Of a stretch of DNA of 64,000 bases, positions 1-11,036 are shown piece after piece. The first letter of the stretch is position 1. Every line of letters begins with the position of its first letter. The translations under genes and the position numbers were made by a program. The stretch is from positions 101,775,338-101,839,337 of the forward strand of contig CM056744.1 in the NCBI GenBank assembly GCA_029851415.1, in the 5' to 3' direction. Source of the DNA: Eretmocerus hayati. Its lineage: Eukaryota > Arthropoda > Insecta > Hymenoptera > Aphelinidae. The notes under the pieces are model-generated. The model was not told the origin of the DNA, made no database searches, and was given only the letters and a program-made list of their open reading frames with translations.

Positions 1-757
1 TTGTGAGGGAAATATTTGCTTCAATTACTTTGAATGTTCCTCGCAAAATGATCGGCTGACATTCATAAAAATAATGAAGTTCTGCGCTTGCAGCGTTTTC
101 TACCGATATTTGCATTAATCGCATCATCCGCGCTCGGACACTACAAAATTATTGACTTTTATAATATCAAAGCAGTCGCAGAATTTACGTTCCGACGAGC
201 GTTCTGATGACTGGATTGGAAATATTAATTCAGCCCTTCTGCAAACAAATGATACAGTCTCTTTGCATATTCGCCCCAACACATGTAATGAGTACATAAT
301 ATAATCATCCACGATTCATTAACATTTTGATAACCTTTCCGGTTTGGAAATATGCTTATTTTGAACCGATGATTAATCCCATATTTTGATTCGGAATCTT
401 GCCAAGTTGAATTTAGTTGTGTATCTCTGTAACTCGTATTGTGACACATTGTCGAATATTATAAGATTTGGTTGATTGAAATGAGTACACAAACTATGAT
501 ACATTTGGCTGAGGATTCTAAATATACCTCCAAAATAAACATTTGATCTGAAAAATTCTATAATGGCGTTGGTCTACTCAATTTGCACCCATTGGCTGGA
601 AAATCTTTGCTCTGAAAATTTACAATTACTCGAAAACGATGGATAAAAATCATTGGAATCAAGAGTCATTTCGAAGTTCATCTACGTACGTACGGAATTA
701 CTTGAGATGCGTTCAGTATTCATTGTTCCCACATGAGTTACTGGAAATCAAAAAGAA
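1..757. other. Non-coding stretch, nothing recognised
   Basis: AT-rich sequence without a convincing reading frame, splice-bounded exon or repeat. It could be intergenic or part of a 5' intron of the downstream kon gene; the sequence does not decide this. Confidence 0.4.
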
Positions 758-1763
758 TACCGTAAACCGGTGCGAATGTGGCCACTTTTCCGGAAAGAGA
801 TTGTAATAGTTGTAACTCCGATGCTATACCACCTAGAAAGACGTGCAAGAGCGCATTTCAAAGCTTAAGATCTCTTCTTTCAAAATATGCCAGCTCATTT
901 GTAATGAGACAGGTTCCATTTACCCTTTTTCCCGTTGGAATGAAGTGAAAATTGTCAAGTAAAAATTTCATGTTGCCAAAATTTACCTGAACAACCCAGT
1001 AGATCCATTTCTATCTATTTCCAATGATTTTCTCTTAGCAGGTAATGACGTCCTCTACTTTTTTCGCTATTGCCGATTTAATTTGGATGCGACAGTTATT
1101 TAGAGTGACCACTTGAACGAGAACTTTGTGATTTCTCGGCTGCCCCGGGGTGCATGTGGCCACTTTGTTTTTTACAACTCCCGAGAAAGCAAATGAGTGG
1201 AAGAGAATTCCAAGCACAGCGTCTTGGAGGTGACGTCAAGGCGCGTCGAATGAGTACAGATACATATAGGTTTGGTCGAAAAATTGCAATGAAACTCGAC
1301 GAGAAGCGTCAAAGTGTCCAAAATCAACCCAGACGTCACTCGAGACACAACCGTGCTTGAGACGCCACTGTAGTTTATAAATCCCAAATTGTCCGCTTGA
1401 CTCGGGTTTTTTGAGCTATCGAGATGAATCCAACGATATTCTCTTCGTAATTGGATGAGCTAAGAGATGTGTTATCCTCATTTTGTTTCAAACACGAGGC
1501 GTCGGGGTAGGGATTCGCTCAGACCATTATAATCGCGGTGCTCAACGAGGGTGACCACATTGCCGGGGTGAATGTGGCCACCCTGTTTTTTTTTACATTA
1601 ATAAAGAGAGCAAATGGTTGAAATGAAATTCTGAAGGCAGCATCTTGAAGAACACGTCAAGACGCGTCGAATGACCTAAGATACATATAGGTTTGTTCGA
1701 AAAATCGCAACGAGAATTCGACCAGAAGGTCTAAAGTGGCCACATTCACCCCGGTTTACGGTA
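758..1763. mobile_element. TA-flanked non-autonomous DNA transposon (Tc1/mariner-like)
   Basis: The ends are inverted copies of about 31 bp with two mismatches. Both begin with TA then CCGTAAACCGG and continue to a GAATGTGGCCACTTT motif. The flanking TA at each end fits the TA target duplication of Tc1/mariner elements. Inside, a segment of about 190 bp that includes the GTGGCCAC motif occurs twice (near 1142-1320 and 1562-1740), so the right end is tandemly duplicated. There is no transposase frame, so this is a non-autonomous derivative. The family is inferred from the TA flank only. Confidence 0.6.
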
Positions 1764-2362
1764 CGTAAGTTTCCAGCCAATGGAAGTAGATCGGATGCAG
1801 TTATTTAATTCTGAAAATCATGAATAGATCCTGAGTCAATCATGAAAAGGAATAGTCTTCACGACCAAGGATGGCGTTATAAAAGATATTTTAAGTCTTC
1901 ATTAATCTTGGCCAAGGCGAATTTTCTGCTATTCGATCTCTGATCCTCGCTCTGAACTGTTTTTTGTCGATGGTGAAGAATTCAATACATTTTTAATACA
2001 ATTCAAGGCCACAAAAAATGTAAGCACAATCGCGCAGTGATATTCTTCTCCATTCAAAATTACTTATGGAGTATACGACTGATACCCCTTATTGACCCAA
2101 CAACGGGACATAGAGATATATAATTTATGTTAGATGATGGAAACTAGGGAGTTTCGCCCATAGGATTGATCTCAAATTTCTTAACTGAGCAGAAGACTTA
2201 CTATCATGATTTTTCCTCGCATCTTTATCCAGCTTTCTACATAAAATACGCTTCTAAATGATATTAGCAGAATGATTTCTCACGGCGAAATGTGACTATC
2301 GGTGTAGACCAATAGATTATAATTTTGAAATTCTAGTCTATTGGTAGGAACATAGAAATAAA
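1764..2362. other. Non-coding stretch, nothing recognised
   Basis: AT-rich, without gene or repeat structure that I can support. Confidence 0.35.
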
Positions 2363-3730
2363 TTCTATGTATTTTCGTCAACGGTTTCTCCTCATCCCTC
2401 CGAGTGATCGTTCTGAAATTCATGTGGGTGGTGGGGGACCACACAAAGATGTGCTGAAAGGATTTATAGCTCAATCTATGGAACAATTCTCGATTAATGT
2501 GTCTTCGAAAATGAAAATGTTAACATTTTCCAAAAATTATTCCGAATTTCTCGAATTATCTTCTAGAAAAACTTTATGAGGGAAGTTGAGGTGACCTAAT
2601 AAAGTCTTCATCTCGTCAATCTTGATCGATTGGTTGAAACAGAATTACGTTTAAATGTATAGAAAGAGAACTGTACCTAATTTTTTTTTCCATTAATAGA
2701 AGATTCATGAATTAATTGCAGAGTGGAAATTTCACATTAACCCATTGATGGAAATTAACAAAAAATGGTTGTTTAGGTAACGCAAAACTTAGTGTGCTGT
2801 TTTTGGAAAAAGATATTTGAGGATAAAATAATCGATTTTTCGAAAGTTTTGAATTTTCTATCTTCGAAGACTCATTAATCGAGGCTACAACATTGTTAGA
2901 CCTAATGATGATTTTCTATGTAATGAGTATTATATCGAAGTTTTTCATCATAGATGTCGATAACATTCTAGTATTCATCAGTGTTGATTAACTGCTGGGT
3001 ACCAGAATTTTATCGTTATGAGAAATAAACAATGACGGTAAAGTTGGTGGAAAATCTGTTGTCACGGAAAAAATTTCATGATTTTTCGTTCACGGTTTCT
3101 CCTCAGCCTTTCGACCGACCTTTCTCAAATTTATGTGAGTGGTAGAGCACCATGTAAAGATGTGCTGAAAGGATTTATAGCGCAATCTATGAAACAGTTC
3201 TCGATTAATGAGTATCAGAAAATAAAAATGTTAAAATTTTCAAGAAATTATTAGGAATTTTTAGAATTTATGTCTAGAAAAACTTTATAAGGGAAGTTGA
3301 GGTGACCTAATAAAATGTTAATCTGGCCATCCTTGATCGATTGGTTAATACGGAATTACGTTAAACTGTATGGGAAAAGAAATGTACATGATTTTTTTTT
3401 CATTGATAGAAGATTCATGATTTAATTGGTAGAGATAGATATGAATGGAAATTCCACAATCACCAATTGACGGAAAATGATGAAAAAATGGTTGTTTAAG
3501 TGACGCAAAATTTGATGTGTTGATTTTGAGAAAAGATATTTGAATATAAGATAATCGATTTTTGGAAAATTTTGACATTTTTATTTTCCGACACTCATTA
3601 ATCGAGAACTGTTTAATAGATTGGACTATAAATCCTTTCAGCGCATCTTTACATGGTGCTCTACCACTCACATAAATTTGAAAAAGATCGGTCGAAAGGC
3701 TGAGGAGAAACCGTGGACGAAAAATGATGT
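2363..3730. repeat. Interspersed repeat: two direct copies and one inverted partial copy
   Basis: A segment of about 240 bp starting near CGTCAACGGTTTCTCCTC occurs at 2375-2604 and again, diverged, at 3088-3320. Both copies end with a GGGAAGTTGAGGTGACC motif. A third, partial copy lies in reverse orientation at about 3590-3725, so 3088-3215 and 3600-3725 can fold back on each other. No coding potential or clear target duplication was seen. It looks like an old unclassified non-autonomous element. Confidence 0.55.
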
Positions 3731-5523
3731 TGCACAGACACACATACAAACGGACACGGACAACGACAGAGAAAGTTAAATTCGTGGAGGACCAGGGATA
3801 AGCCTGGATGAAAAACCGTGACTTACAATAGATAGATATCGGCGAGAGGAACAAAATGATGGAAACCGATTCGCTATGAGAGAAGATTTTTAGAATGGAA
3901 AATTAATTTGAGTGAAAAAATTGATCAAAAATATCTTGTCACGAATACAACCCTTTTTCTTTGAGAAAGCAAAACAATTTTGTTCAGTTTTTTGGGACAT
4001 ACCTGAAAGGATAAAAATGGAGGTCTCCTCCGATGCGGAAAAATTATATAAAACCAGTGCTTCCTTACTCTGAACTTCTCATATTATGACGATTCGTCTT
4101 TACCAAAGAAGCATTCCTTTAATTATCAAACATTTTATTAAAGATCAACCGCACCAAAAGGTTTCCCTAAAAGTTTTATTACACATCGAGGTCAACATTA
4201 TTGATAGTCTCAACTAAAAATCATGAACCTCATAGAAAACGTTTAGTATTGATAGTCTGTACATCACCATCACTTTACACTCATAACTCATTGCCAAACA
4301 CTCTATTCATCACGGGAGCATCGTAATTCAATCAAACCAATCGTGTACAGTTCCTCGCATCGATAACCAAACGAGGATAATAATCAGTAAATATATCCAT
4401 TGATGAATGATGACTCAAAGGGAAGTATATATGTATATCGTCAAATGGTCATTTACAAGGTTTGCTCTCGCGAGGGCGTCGATTCTCACGCGTCAGCGAC
4501 TCACCGAAGCGCGCGAGTAGATTTCACACTCGCATACAACGCGCCATCACCAGCGCGAGTATTGGATATGATGGATTGCCTTGGAGTCTCTCGCTCTGCT
4601 CTGTATCGATTCACATTTTAGCTGACTCGAATTATCCCTTTAACACCCCTTTTTTCATGATCGATATAACTATAAACCCTGTCAATTGAATTTTATCACC
4701 AGGAATTGAACAAAATTATTTATACCTGAGTAAGTGAAGATATTGGTCGAGGTCATAAATAGTTTTTATTCTAATCTTCGATAACATTTCTAGATGAAAA
4801 AAGATCAATTGTGTGAATAGCTCACTCATACGCGAGGCAAGGAAAACATGGCTGAAAACTAAGACAGTATGATCATATAAAGTGTCCCAAAAGTCAGACC
4901 CCCCCCCCTTTAAAGACTCGGAAACGTTGGAGAATTACAAAAAATCCCGAACCATGCACTTGGTAGCCTTGATTCTGAGCTTGAAGACCATTTTCAATGT
5001 CATTCGAAGGTCAACTCTGGGTTTTAAATGAAAACATCCACTCTGAACCGTGGATTCTAAAAGAATATAAAAAATTACGGAGCTTTTGTGGGAAAGAGTC
5101 TTTGATCCGACTAAACCCTGACGAGATCGAGGTAAATCAGAGCCGGTGAGCGGAACCTCTGTAGCTCCAAGAAAAAGCATCCTGTTCAAAAATGTTTCGT
5201 TCAGAAGTTGGTCGTACTCGAACGTTTGCATCAATAATTATATAGCTTTTAGCGGAGATATTTCCGTTCTTCTCCATTTTCAGCAATGATTTATTATGTT
5301 TGCCTCGTTACAAAAGAGCGTGTGTTCCGCAACTCAGTTCATGATATACCAGATTGATCCAAATCAACCTTCATAAACTATTGGAATATCATTAGCAGAG
5401 GGCGGTAAATCTCATAGCTCCGAAAGAAAGCGTTTGTTTCTGACTAAAAATCTATGATTTTCGACATTTTTTCCCCTCAAAATTAGAGATCAAGTATACG
5501 TGTTTCTATTCAACAACCTCGAG
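3731..5523. other. Non-coding stretch with short ORFs only
   Basis: Only short overlapping frames occur (for example 4400-4689) and none resembles a known domain. A CG-rich patch at 4455-4560 and a C-tract near 4900 stand out by composition. No exon of the downstream gene could be identified here. Confidence 0.35.
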
Positions 5524-5622
5524 TTAACACGTTCGCTGCGGCGGCGGAAATCGAAGTTCCTTCCACACAAAAGAGGTACTCGCAGGACCCACCGGTGGGT
5601 CCCGCCGCAGCGAACGTATTAA
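5524..5622. mobile_element. piggyBac-like MITE, TTAA-flanked
   Basis: A 99-bp unit starts at TTAA (5524-5527) and ends at TTAA (5619-5622). The ends are inverted: CACGTTCGCTGCGGCGG at the left pairs with CCGCCGCAGCGAACG at the right. Exact TTAA duplication is the hallmark of the piggyBac superfamily. The interior is too short to code for anything. The superfamily call rests on TTAA plus the inverted ends. Confidence 0.6.
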
Positions 5623-6164
5623 CTTCCGAATGACCTCCAATGTCAAAGCCAAGGTAACAACTTCTTATCTACTTTGATCACAATTGGTTTGTACTGCGAG
5701 CATCTTTCACTAGGAAGTTTCCTCGTAAGAGTTACGGGGGTTTACCGACCACCGAAGTTGACCTTTTTTTATCTCGCCAGGGTCAAATTGAATTTCAAAG
5801 TGCTACCAATGTAAATTTTATAATCTTTCACGTCCTTCCAGGATTAAAGATCAAAGGTTGGTGTTTGCATTTCAAGAATTCGGCTTGCATCAACATGACC
5901 TTGAAAATGGCCTCCATGGGTAAAACCAAGGTCACCATCAAACATCCCCCTCAAAATGAAGGGTCACGTGTTTCGGAACTTTCCGTGACAGCCAACTGTT
6001 TCCGAACTGAGTTTTGAGATACCCTGTACGATCAAATTTGACACGGGAATTCTAACTGACGACGTGATTAATTCATTAAATTCTATATTTGATTGTTTGG
6101 ATCACAACGGTATCACAGCCCCACAAGAAAGAAAGTTCTAACCTCATTCCCATAACACACTACC
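5623..6164. other. Non-coding stretch, nothing recognised
   Basis: No gene seen. Two short stretches that mention each other weakly ('CTCAGTTC...GATATACC' and 'CTGAGTTTTGAGATACC') hint at degraded repeats, but no element can be delimited. Confidence 0.3.
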
Positions 6165-6680
6165 TTGATTTTCATGGAATCGCTAAATTCAAATCTGGGG
6201 TCGGTTAAGTCCGAGCACGTCGAGATTTCGACATCAATAAATTATGATTTTACAGAATCGCTCGGAGATCACAATCAAACCGTCCTAAGTCGCCCTATAT
6301 CCACTCGCTCTATGTTTTTAGGGACACTGAATCCAAATTCGGGGTCGAATTGGTTCCAACACGTCAAGATTCTGACATAACCTCGAAACTCATGATTTTT
6401 CGAGGATCCTTGGGGCTGGTGATTAAACAATGTACTCACTCTGTGCTTTTAGGACTACTGGCTACAAATCCAGAAACAATTTGATCTCAGCACGTGGAGG
6501 TTCTAACATGACCTCAAAAAATCAGTCTTGTTCGAGAGTACTCGGAGCTGGTGATTAAACCATACTTCGTTTTGCTAAGACTTTATATAATTGGGCCACT
6601 GAATCCGAATCCAGGGTCAGTTTGGTCCCAGTACGTTGAGCGAGACGTTGAGGTTCTGGCATAAAGTAAAAAAAACATGA
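6165..6680. repeat. Degenerate tandem repeat, period about 135-144 bp
   Basis: Roughly four diverged copies of one unit. Each contains an 'AATCC.AATTCGGGGTC' block, an 'AGCACGTCGAG.TTCT.ACAT.ACCTC' block, then 'CTCGGAGCTGGTGATTAAAC'. The spacing of the GGGGTC landmark is 144 bp between the first two copies. A reverse-complemented set of the same unit lies at 9400-9850. Confidence 0.6.
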
Positions 6681-6727
6681 TCTCGTGGTAATCCTCGAAA
6701 TATTTTTCGGATCTGAGAGTCTCACCC

Positions 6728-7913
6728 ACGGTGAGCCGGAAGTGCGAAAAAGGTCAAGTTGCGTGAACGTCAGGAATTCCTCTAGAGCATGTTTCGGGAT
6801 CACCTCGACATCATTTCCCAACAGAAACGAAAATATTTTATCGGGGGTTACTCAAATGAAGTCAACTTCTCCATTTTTTGCCGCATTTTTCGAAATTATG
6901 ATTTCGCTCCATAGTTCTGTATCGTAAATCCGGTCTCTGAAAATCCGGAGATTACATGAATTCGACGTGAAGAGGTCTAATTTTTCGAATTACGGAGTCA
7001 GAATTAGGCCCAAAAGGTGCCCAGGCCGTTGGTGTTTCAGTAAAGGTGAAGAATCTCGATTCAAATGAATGAATCACTTGGGAACGATAAAGATCATTTC
7101 TGGTCATCACTAGTGCGGACCTTTTACTACGTTTTTTCTGGGGAGAATCAAATAAACGTCTATGTATTCTTATCCAACTTCTTGATTTTCCTATCTGAAA
7201 AGGGTTTTCGGAGCCCTGAGAGGAACATCCCCTGTGAGCAACTGGCGTACTGATACTAAAATGTCTTTTTCTCAACAAGAGAAGATTTGTCAATCTCTTT
7301 GAGAATCCCAATGTCTGTTTGCTACATTTCCTTGTCTCAATTCCAGCTTACACACAGAACTCCTTGATTCTAGCGTCAGTTTCAGCTCGTCAGGGATTAT
7401 GATTATCGACTGTATCTGGGCGCGAATTTGAATAATAGGAAGCAGTGCATTCTGTATGCCCTTAACGAATGACATAGTACGCCTCGACACAGGGCTAGTA
7501 TGATTAACAGATAAATTTCGACTCTTCCTACGATTACCAGGAACGGTATCCATACATTTCGAGTGAATTTTCCTCAAAAATCGAGGTTCTTCACCTTTAC
7601 TGAGACTATAACGGCCTATGCACCTTTTGGGCCTAATTCTGACTCCGTAATTCGAAAGATTAGACCTTTCCACGTCGAATTCATGTACTCTCCTGATTTT
7701 CAGAGGCCGGAGATGAGATACATAACCGTAGAGCAAAATCATAATTTCAAAAAATGCGGCAAAAAATGGAAAAATCGACTTTATTTGAAAAACCCTCGAT
7801 GGAATTTTTTCGTTTTTGTTGGAAAATGATGTCGAGGTGATCCCGAGACATACCTCAGAGGAATTCCTGACGTTCACGCAACTTGACCTTTTTCGTCCTT
7901 CCGGCTCACCGTG
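6728..7913. repeat. Large inverted repeat, arms about 333 bp, loop about 520 bp
   Basis: The left arm at 6728-7060 begins CACGGTGAGCCGG and ends near GTGAAGAATCTCGA. The right arm at 7581-7913 is its diverged reverse complement, with many substitutions but the same order of landmarks. The loop 7061-7580 holds no gene. Frames read inside the arms are by-products of the repeat. It is the centre of a larger symmetric structure flanked by inverted tandem arrays. Confidence 0.65.
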
Positions 7914-8087
7914 CGCCATGATACCTGTGGGTTTTCGGGGTCGCTAAAATCAGAATCCACGATGAGTTCTGTCCTAACACGAAAAGATATCATCATAACC
8001 TCAGAGCAATAACCATGAATCAATGAACAGGAGTTTTGACGGGGTCAAGGAAATTCATAAACCTTAGTAAGGCAATCATACCAGAAA

Positions 8088-8160
8088 GCCGCCGCGGCCT
8101 CGTGAATAAGGTCCTTGCCTTCGACGCAGAAGGCTTGAGTTCGAATCTCGGACGGCACCA
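8088..8160 (+). other. tRNA-like segment with encoded CCA
   Basis: The 73-nt segment starts GCCGCCG and ends GGCACCA. It contains a clear T-arm/B-box core (GAGTTCGAATCTC), a plausible anticodon-arm helix (GCCTTC with GAAGGC) and partly complementary acceptor ends. The acceptor stem has mismatches, the anticodon loop is not the normal seven bases, and CCA is genome-encoded, unlike normal eukaryotic tRNA genes. It is therefore more likely a tRNA-derived SINE head or tRNA relic than a working tRNA gene. Confidence 0.4.
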
Positions 8161-8279
8161 ATGTAATTTTCCATAAGTGCCTTTTGATGGTTCGGAATCC
8201 ACCTTACACTGTAGGTCCCGCAAAACAATCTCGAAAAGAATTTGAAAATGCGTTAATGAAAAAAAGTCAATCATACCCA

Positions 8280-9290
8280 CAAACACCCGGACGCTCGGAT
8301 TAGAAACTTCGTCCGGGTGTAAGCCAATCCCAAAACTTAGACGGGCAATCAAACTCCCAAACACCTGGAGGTTTGGATGAGAAACTCTGTCAGAGGATAT
8401 ACTCAGTCCAGGACTCACGAAGACACTGACATCAGTCAACGCCCAGATGCTCGAACAGACAATGCCATCAAAGGAAAAATCAATCTCAATTTCCTTGGCA
8501 GATTCTCAAACCGCGAATACCTAGACGCTTGATCTGGGAAATCTGTCAAAGGAAAGATCAATCGGGAAAAAGTTATCCTAAAACTCGAGCAGCAGAGACC
8601 ATGACCTCCGCAAAATCAGACAACACCCCCCCCCCCTCCGGCAGAATTGCTGGTCAGAGCATCCGAGTATTTTCCGGTTCCATTGCCCTCTTAGATTTCA
8701 AGATTGGTTGAACACTCGATAGAGTACCTGGTTCAGGCATCCAGGTGTTTGCGGGTTCGATTACATTCGTGAATTTTGGGATTGATCTATCCCCGGAAAG
8801 AGTTTATAGTCCGAGCATCCAGGTATTAGCGTGTTTGACTGCATTCCTAGGTTTCGGTCTAGGTTCATTCCGGACAAAGTTCCTGGTTTGAGCCTCCTGG
8901 TATTTGTGGATTGGCTTGCCTTCGTAAGATTTGAGATTGGTTTGTTCCTAGCAGATTTCCTGATTCGAGTATTTGCGGGTTTAACTGCTTCCCTAGGTTT
9001 TGGGATTGGTTCATCCGCAGGTACATTTTCTGGTTCGAAAATTCAGGTACTTTTGAGAGCTGAATAGTCCTGTAAAAGGGCTGAAAGAGCTTCAATAAAA
9101 AAAAAAAGATCCTTCTGGGTTTGATTGCCCTTTTAGATTTTGGCATTGTTCAGCCCCCGGTAAAGTTCCTTTTTGGTCATTCACGGGTTTGACTGCCTCC
9201 CTAGGTTTTAGGATTGATTCACCCCCGGCCAAAGTTTCTAATCCAAGCACCCAGGTATTCACGGGTATGATTGCCTAACTGGGGTTTGGT
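8280..9290. repeat. Tandem repeat, unit about 78 bp, in two opposite orientations
   Basis: From 8650 onward, a unit of about 78 bp recurs at least six times; its landmarks are 'GAGCATCCAGGTATT.GCGGGTT' and 'CCTAGGTTTTGGGATTGGTT'. At 8280-8520 the same unit occurs about three times in reverse complement. The junction near 8520-8640 includes a C-tract. Reading frames here, such as 8831-9067, merely translate the repeat. Confidence 0.65.
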
Positions 9291-9399
9291 TATTTCTCTG
9301 ATCCTATCAGAATTCCTGTTTATAGGCTCATAGTTATTTCCACGAGCTTACGTTGAAATCTTCTCGTGCTAGAACCAAATCCATCATGGATCGTAACTC

Positions 9400-9850
9400 C
9401 AGGAAAACTTTTGTAACAAAAAGAGACTCTCGGATCCGAAAATTTCGAGGGTTGCTATAACATGATGACTTTTTGAGGTTACGTCAAAACCTTCACGTGC
9501 TGGGATCAAGCTGTTCTTGAATTCACCTTCAGCAACCCCAAAAACATGGTGTGGGACCTAAACCAACCATAGTTTGATCATCAGCTCCAAGCATTATCGA
9601 AAAATCATTATGGTCTGAGGCTATGTCAGAAACTTGACGCGCTGTAACCGAATTGATCTTGGGATTCGGATTTACTGACCCTAAAAACGTGTGGATTCTG
9701 GACAAAGAGGGATCAGGTACGGCATTTAATTATGATTCTTAAGCAATTCTGTAAAATCATAATTTTTTGAGGCTATGTCAAAATCTCGACGGGTTGGCCC
9801 CGAACAGATCCCGGATTCGGATTCAGTGGTCACAATAAACATAAAGTAGT
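9400..9850. repeat. Inverted counterpart of the 6165-6680 array
   Basis: Copies of the same 135-144-bp unit as at 6165-6680 are read here in reverse complement, for example 'GAGGTTACGTCAAAACCTTC' and 'ATCATCAGCTCCAAGCATT'. Together the two arrays enclose the inverted repeat and the 78-bp array. Confidence 0.5.
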
Positions 9851-10819
9851 ATAGTTTGGGAGTTAGGGCAGAACTATCTCTTGTGGGTCTGTGTTACCGT
9901 TATCTCCATAATCACCAACGAAAAGAATCTCATTGAAAATGTACCTTAGAAATCTCAAAGTCACCCCGATTGCGTTTTCGTTATCCATCCATATTCCATG
10001 TTAAAGCTCTGAACACCACGTTACCAAAAATATCATAATTATTGTAATTGATACTCTCGGTATTGATATTCGAGTCCCACTGTACATGGAAATTGTTTGA
10101 TATATTATTGTTAAACCTACCACGTGATGATCAACTCGTTATTTACTTCAAATTCATCTGTTACAAAAGCACTACTAGCCATTACATAAAAGGCCATGCA
10201 TGAGAGCTTCATTCACTCGCAAGCTCGTTGCAAGTCAAAATTGAATTCGCAACCCTGTCTTTCATTATATTTGCATCGCAAGCTGCACCAGACAGTCCAA
10301 ATCCAATACAATTTGACTAGATGCACGAGTAAAAGACAGTAGTCTCTTTGGTTCTCAAGTATATGAGCAAAACAAGCTCGAAAATTTTCAATTTACATAT
10401 TCATGGGAGGTTTAGATAGAGGAGGCACGACTTTGCCGAGATGTTTGTGCACGAGAGATCGCGGCAGTATATGTACCGTCTCCTTCTTCTTCTTCTTCTT
10501 CCTTTTCTTCTTCAATGTAGACTTGGCGTCTTATTATACTCTGAGCTGATGGTGTAGTACTCAAACAGCTTCTCTTCTCCAAGAAACTAGAGAAGGAATT
10601 TCATCGTTTCATATAAAGATAGCGTGTTTTGTATATCTGCTAATAATGTTGAAATTTATTCATACCTACTTCGAAACAACAACTGCATACTCCTCTAATT
10701 TCGAGTTTCAATTTGCAACAGTAGCAGCAGAAATGACATTACTCAGCATGAATTTAGGTAATAATGAGACAAGTGAAAAACTTGCTAAAGGTAGAATGAT
10801 GTAAAATTTCTATTCGTAG
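9851..10819. other. Non-coding, with (TTC)n microsatellite at 10480-10514
   Basis: No gene recognised. A short TTC tract lies at 10480-10514. The 3' end of this stretch is the intron before the first visible kon exon, with a TATTCGTAG acceptor at 10819. Confidence 0.4.
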
Positions 10820-11036
10820 GCCATACGGAATATTTGAGAGGTTGCATGGCTGATGTTCAATACAATGGGATTCACGTGGTTGAACTAGCACGTCAGAGGA
10901 GAAATTCAAGCGAGGCAACGGCTGTCAGTTGGGGCTGTTCGGCTGAATTTGATGCTGGACCAAATTCGGATATTAGCTTCGTTGAGGATGGAGCATTTGT
11001 AGCGATAAATCGACCTATACCACGTTATGGATCCAG
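10820..11036 (+). CDS. kon: kon exon: end of laminin G domain 1
   Basis: The exon follows a TTCGTAG acceptor and ends at AG|GTGATT, splitting an Arg codon. It encodes the typical LamG C-terminal signature 'YLRGCMADVQYNG' with the later Cys in 'WGCSAEF', then starts LamG2 ('DISFVEDGAFVAI'). The TTG at 10834 is internal and is not a start. Confidence 0.85.

Noticed and set aside
7290..7919. 209-codon frame on the minus strand
   Set aside because: Lies across the arm and loop of the inverted repeat; the encoded text recurs in the other arm's frames and has no domain.
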